Source: Ruminococcaceae bacterium UBA1425 (GTDB lineage: Bacteria > Bacillota > Clostridia > Oscillospirales > Acutalibacteraceae). From it: 22,166 bases of DNA. Where the stretch lies: assembly GCA_002329365.1 (NCBI GenBank), contig DCUB01000057.1, positions 1 through 22,166 of the forward strand, written 5' to 3'. Positions 20,819-22,166 of this stretch are shown here, one piece after another (position 1 is the first letter of the stretch; the number at the start of each line of letters is the position of its first letter). The translations under genes were made by a program, and so were the position numbers. The notes below the pieces were generated by a model. The model had not been told where the DNA came from. It ran no database searches and saw only the letters and a list, made by a program, of their open reading frames with translations.

Positions 20819-20845
20819 AAAAAGGTTTGCCGCCGGAGGTGAATA

Positions 20846-22084
20846 ATGCGGAGTTTTTTCAGGCTTTTGAGTTTATGCGCTTTTTTTTGCTGTCTTGTAC
20901 TGTTTGCGCTGATAGGCTATGCCGAGCTTTCCTTTCCTGATGAATACTGCGTAGTGACGGGAGACAAGCCGGCAATTCCAAAACCTTACTCGTTATCGTA
21001 CTGCGATCCGACAGCCGACGGGGTCTGCGTTTCGCTTGACGCGACGGATGACGACGCCCGGACAGACGCGGAAATAATTCTATTTGACGCGATACCCGTA
21101 AAGGCGTCGAGAGTAAGGACAACGCAGAGAACGTATGTGGTTCCGCTTGGCAGCGCGTTCGGAATCAAGCTCTACACCAAGGGTGTGGTAGTGGTAAAAA
21201 CGGATGAGGTAACAACCTCGCAGGGCAGCATTGACCCGGCAGGAAATGCCGGAATCAGAACCGGCGACGTTATAACGGAAATAAGCGGTACAGCGGTTGA
21301 ACGCAACGAGGACGTTTCAAGGGCCTTTTCCGAAAGCGGCGGTAAAGAACTTGAGCTCAGCATTCAGAGAGGTGAGGAAAGCCTCAGAATCAAGGTAAGA
21401 CCTGTCCGGTCTGCCGTTGACGGAAAGTACAAGGTTGGCATATGGGTCCGCGACAGCTCGGCCGGAATAGGCACGCTGACGTTCTTCGACAAAAAAACGG
21501 GAATCTTCGCCGGACTGGGACACGCTGTCTGTGACGTCGATACCGGCGAGATAATGCCGCTTGCGGGCGGGGAAGCTGTCGAAGCCGAGATAAAGGGAAG
21601 CTACCGCGGAGAGAGCGGAGCGCCGGGTGAGCTGTGCGGTGTGTTCAAAAACGCCGTTATAGGCAAGCTGCTGATGAACAGCGACACCGGAGTTTACGGG
21701 CAGGTATCAGCCCTCAGGTATGAGAACAGGCAAGTGCCGGTGGCGATGAGCTACGAGATAAGCACCGGTTCCGCTCAGATTATAGCGGAGGTCAACGAAA
21801 ACGGCGAAAAGTATTACGATGTGGAAATTACCAAAATTTATCCCAATTCCGACTCGCACCAGAAAAATATGGTAATAAGGGTTACGGACGCGGAACTTAA
21901 AAAGGAGACGGGCGGTATCGTTCAGGGAATGAGCGGAAGCCCCATCATTCAGGACGGTATGCTCGTCGGCGCCGTAACGCATGTTTTTGTCAACAACCCC
22001 GAGCAGGGATACGCTGTGTTTGCCCAGACGATGATAGATACGGTGCGAGAGCTGTCGGAGGAGGGCCTGAAGAAGGCGTCGTAA
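20846..22084 (+). CDS. spoIVB: SpoIVB signalling serine peptidase
   Basis: SpoIVB is made in the forespore and secreted into the intermembrane space, where it cleaves SpoIVFA and so triggers processing of pro-sigma-K in the mother cell (known for Bacillus; many Clostridia keep the gene for other steps). The 412 residues comprise an N-terminal membrane segment (about 5-27), a PDZ domain (about 105-185, core SIDPAGNAGIRTGDVI), and an S55 peptidase domain. The triad is visible: His226 in FAGLGHAVCD, Asp348 in VTDAE and Ser363 in QGMSGSP. The 15-residue Asp-Ser spacing equals that of B. subtilis Asp363/Ser378. A strong ribosome binding site (GGAGGTG) precedes the ATG. In Bacillus spo0A follows; here the window ends. 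No recN lies upstream. Confidence 0.96.
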   Translation: MRSFFRLLSLCAFFCCLVLFALIGYAELSFPDEYCVVTGDKPAIPKPYSLSYCDPTADGVCVSLDATDDDARTDAEIILFDAIPVKASRVRTTQRTYVVPLGSAFGIKLYTKGVVVVKTDEVTTSQGSIDPAGNAGIRTGDVITEISGTAVERNEDVSRAFSESGGKELELSIQRGEESLRIKVRPVRSAVDGKYKVGIWVRDSSAGIGTLTFFDKKTGIFAGLGHAVCDVDTGEIMPLAGGEAVEAEIKGSYRGESGAPGELCGVFKNAVIGKLLMNSDTGVYGQVSALRYENRQVPVAMSYEISTGSAQIIAEVNENGEKYYDVEITKIYPNSDSHQKNMVIRVTDAELKKETGGIVQGMSGSPIIQDGMLVGAVTHVFVNNPEQGYAVFAQTMIDTVRELSEEGLKKAS

Positions 22085-22088
22085 AAAA

Positions 22089-22121
22089 ACGGAGTTCCCT
22101 TTTTGGGGACTCCGTAATTTT
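22089..22121 (+). terminator. Terminator of spoIVB
   Basis: ACGGAGTTCCC and GGGGACTCCGT form an 11-bp stem around TTTTT, followed by AATTTTA. It lies directly after the spoIVB stop. The last 45 bases of the window hold no recognisable feature. Confidence 0.8.
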
Positions 22122-22166
22122 AGTGCGCTCGGCATGGGTGACAAGCGGTCAGCGTGTATTCAATCC

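Noticed and set aside
22134..22166. Open reading from ATG at 22134 to the right edge
   Set aside because: No ribosome binding site, and only 11 codons are visible directly after a terminator.

Overview
The window looks like a chromosomal segment of an endospore-forming Clostridia-type Firmicute, probably an uncultured gut lineage. The evidence is five sporulation or germination genes (spoVAE, gpr, spoIIP, spoIVB and possibly a small gene after spoIIP), Firmicute gene orders (rsmD-coaD-coiled-coil protein; asp23-fakA-recG; gpr-spoIIP), consensus sigma-A promoters, GGAGG ribosome binding sites and frequent TTG starts. The lineage is inferred from gene content only; no rRNA is present.

Layout. 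1-510: the start of an unidentified minus-strand gene with a clean promoter, a decayed phage-holin-like remnant and hairpins. 510-2436: minus-strand tRNA-Gly(CCC), then (in transcription order) rsmD, coaD and a long coiled-coil protein. 2644-4434: a lone TPP-dependent acetolactate-synthase-like enzyme flanked on both sides by REP-like palindromes. 4589-7415: divergent ychF and an oligopeptide-type solute-binding lipoprotein, each with its own sigma-A promoter. 7569-11664: asp23-fakA-recG with ATGA overlaps. 11678-12440: tandem identical palindromic repeats, a strong terminator, an orphan spoVAE and a truncated repeat. 12437-12948: minus-strand rpsT followed by a small cysteine-rich membrane protein. 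13168-15605: gpr, spoIIP and a small unknown protein. 15709-18943: a promoter, a 5' UTR hairpin, four tandem paralogous secreted proteins and a terminator. 18969-22121: an MFS transporter, a small anchored lipocalin-like protein, and spoIVB with its terminator.

The most novel part is the four-gene array at 15819-18879. All four products have a signal peptide, an N-terminal (P/V)GD motif, a late F-x-[GC]-W ... A-x-W-[DA] motif resembling the end of an InlB-type (Listeria-Bacteroides) repeat, and a different C-terminal helical or membrane-associating tail. They share one promoter and one terminator, so they look like a co-expressed set of surface proteins of unknown function.

The sporulation genes act at different stages. 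SpoIIP degrades peptidoglycan during engulfment, SpoIVB signals from forespore to mother cell, SpoVAE belongs to the dipicolinic acid channel machinery, and GPR degrades spore DNA-binding proteins at germination. The rest is mainly housekeeping: CoA synthesis, 16S rRNA methylation, ribosomal protein S20, translation-associated ATPase YchF, fatty acid kinase and RecG repair helicase.
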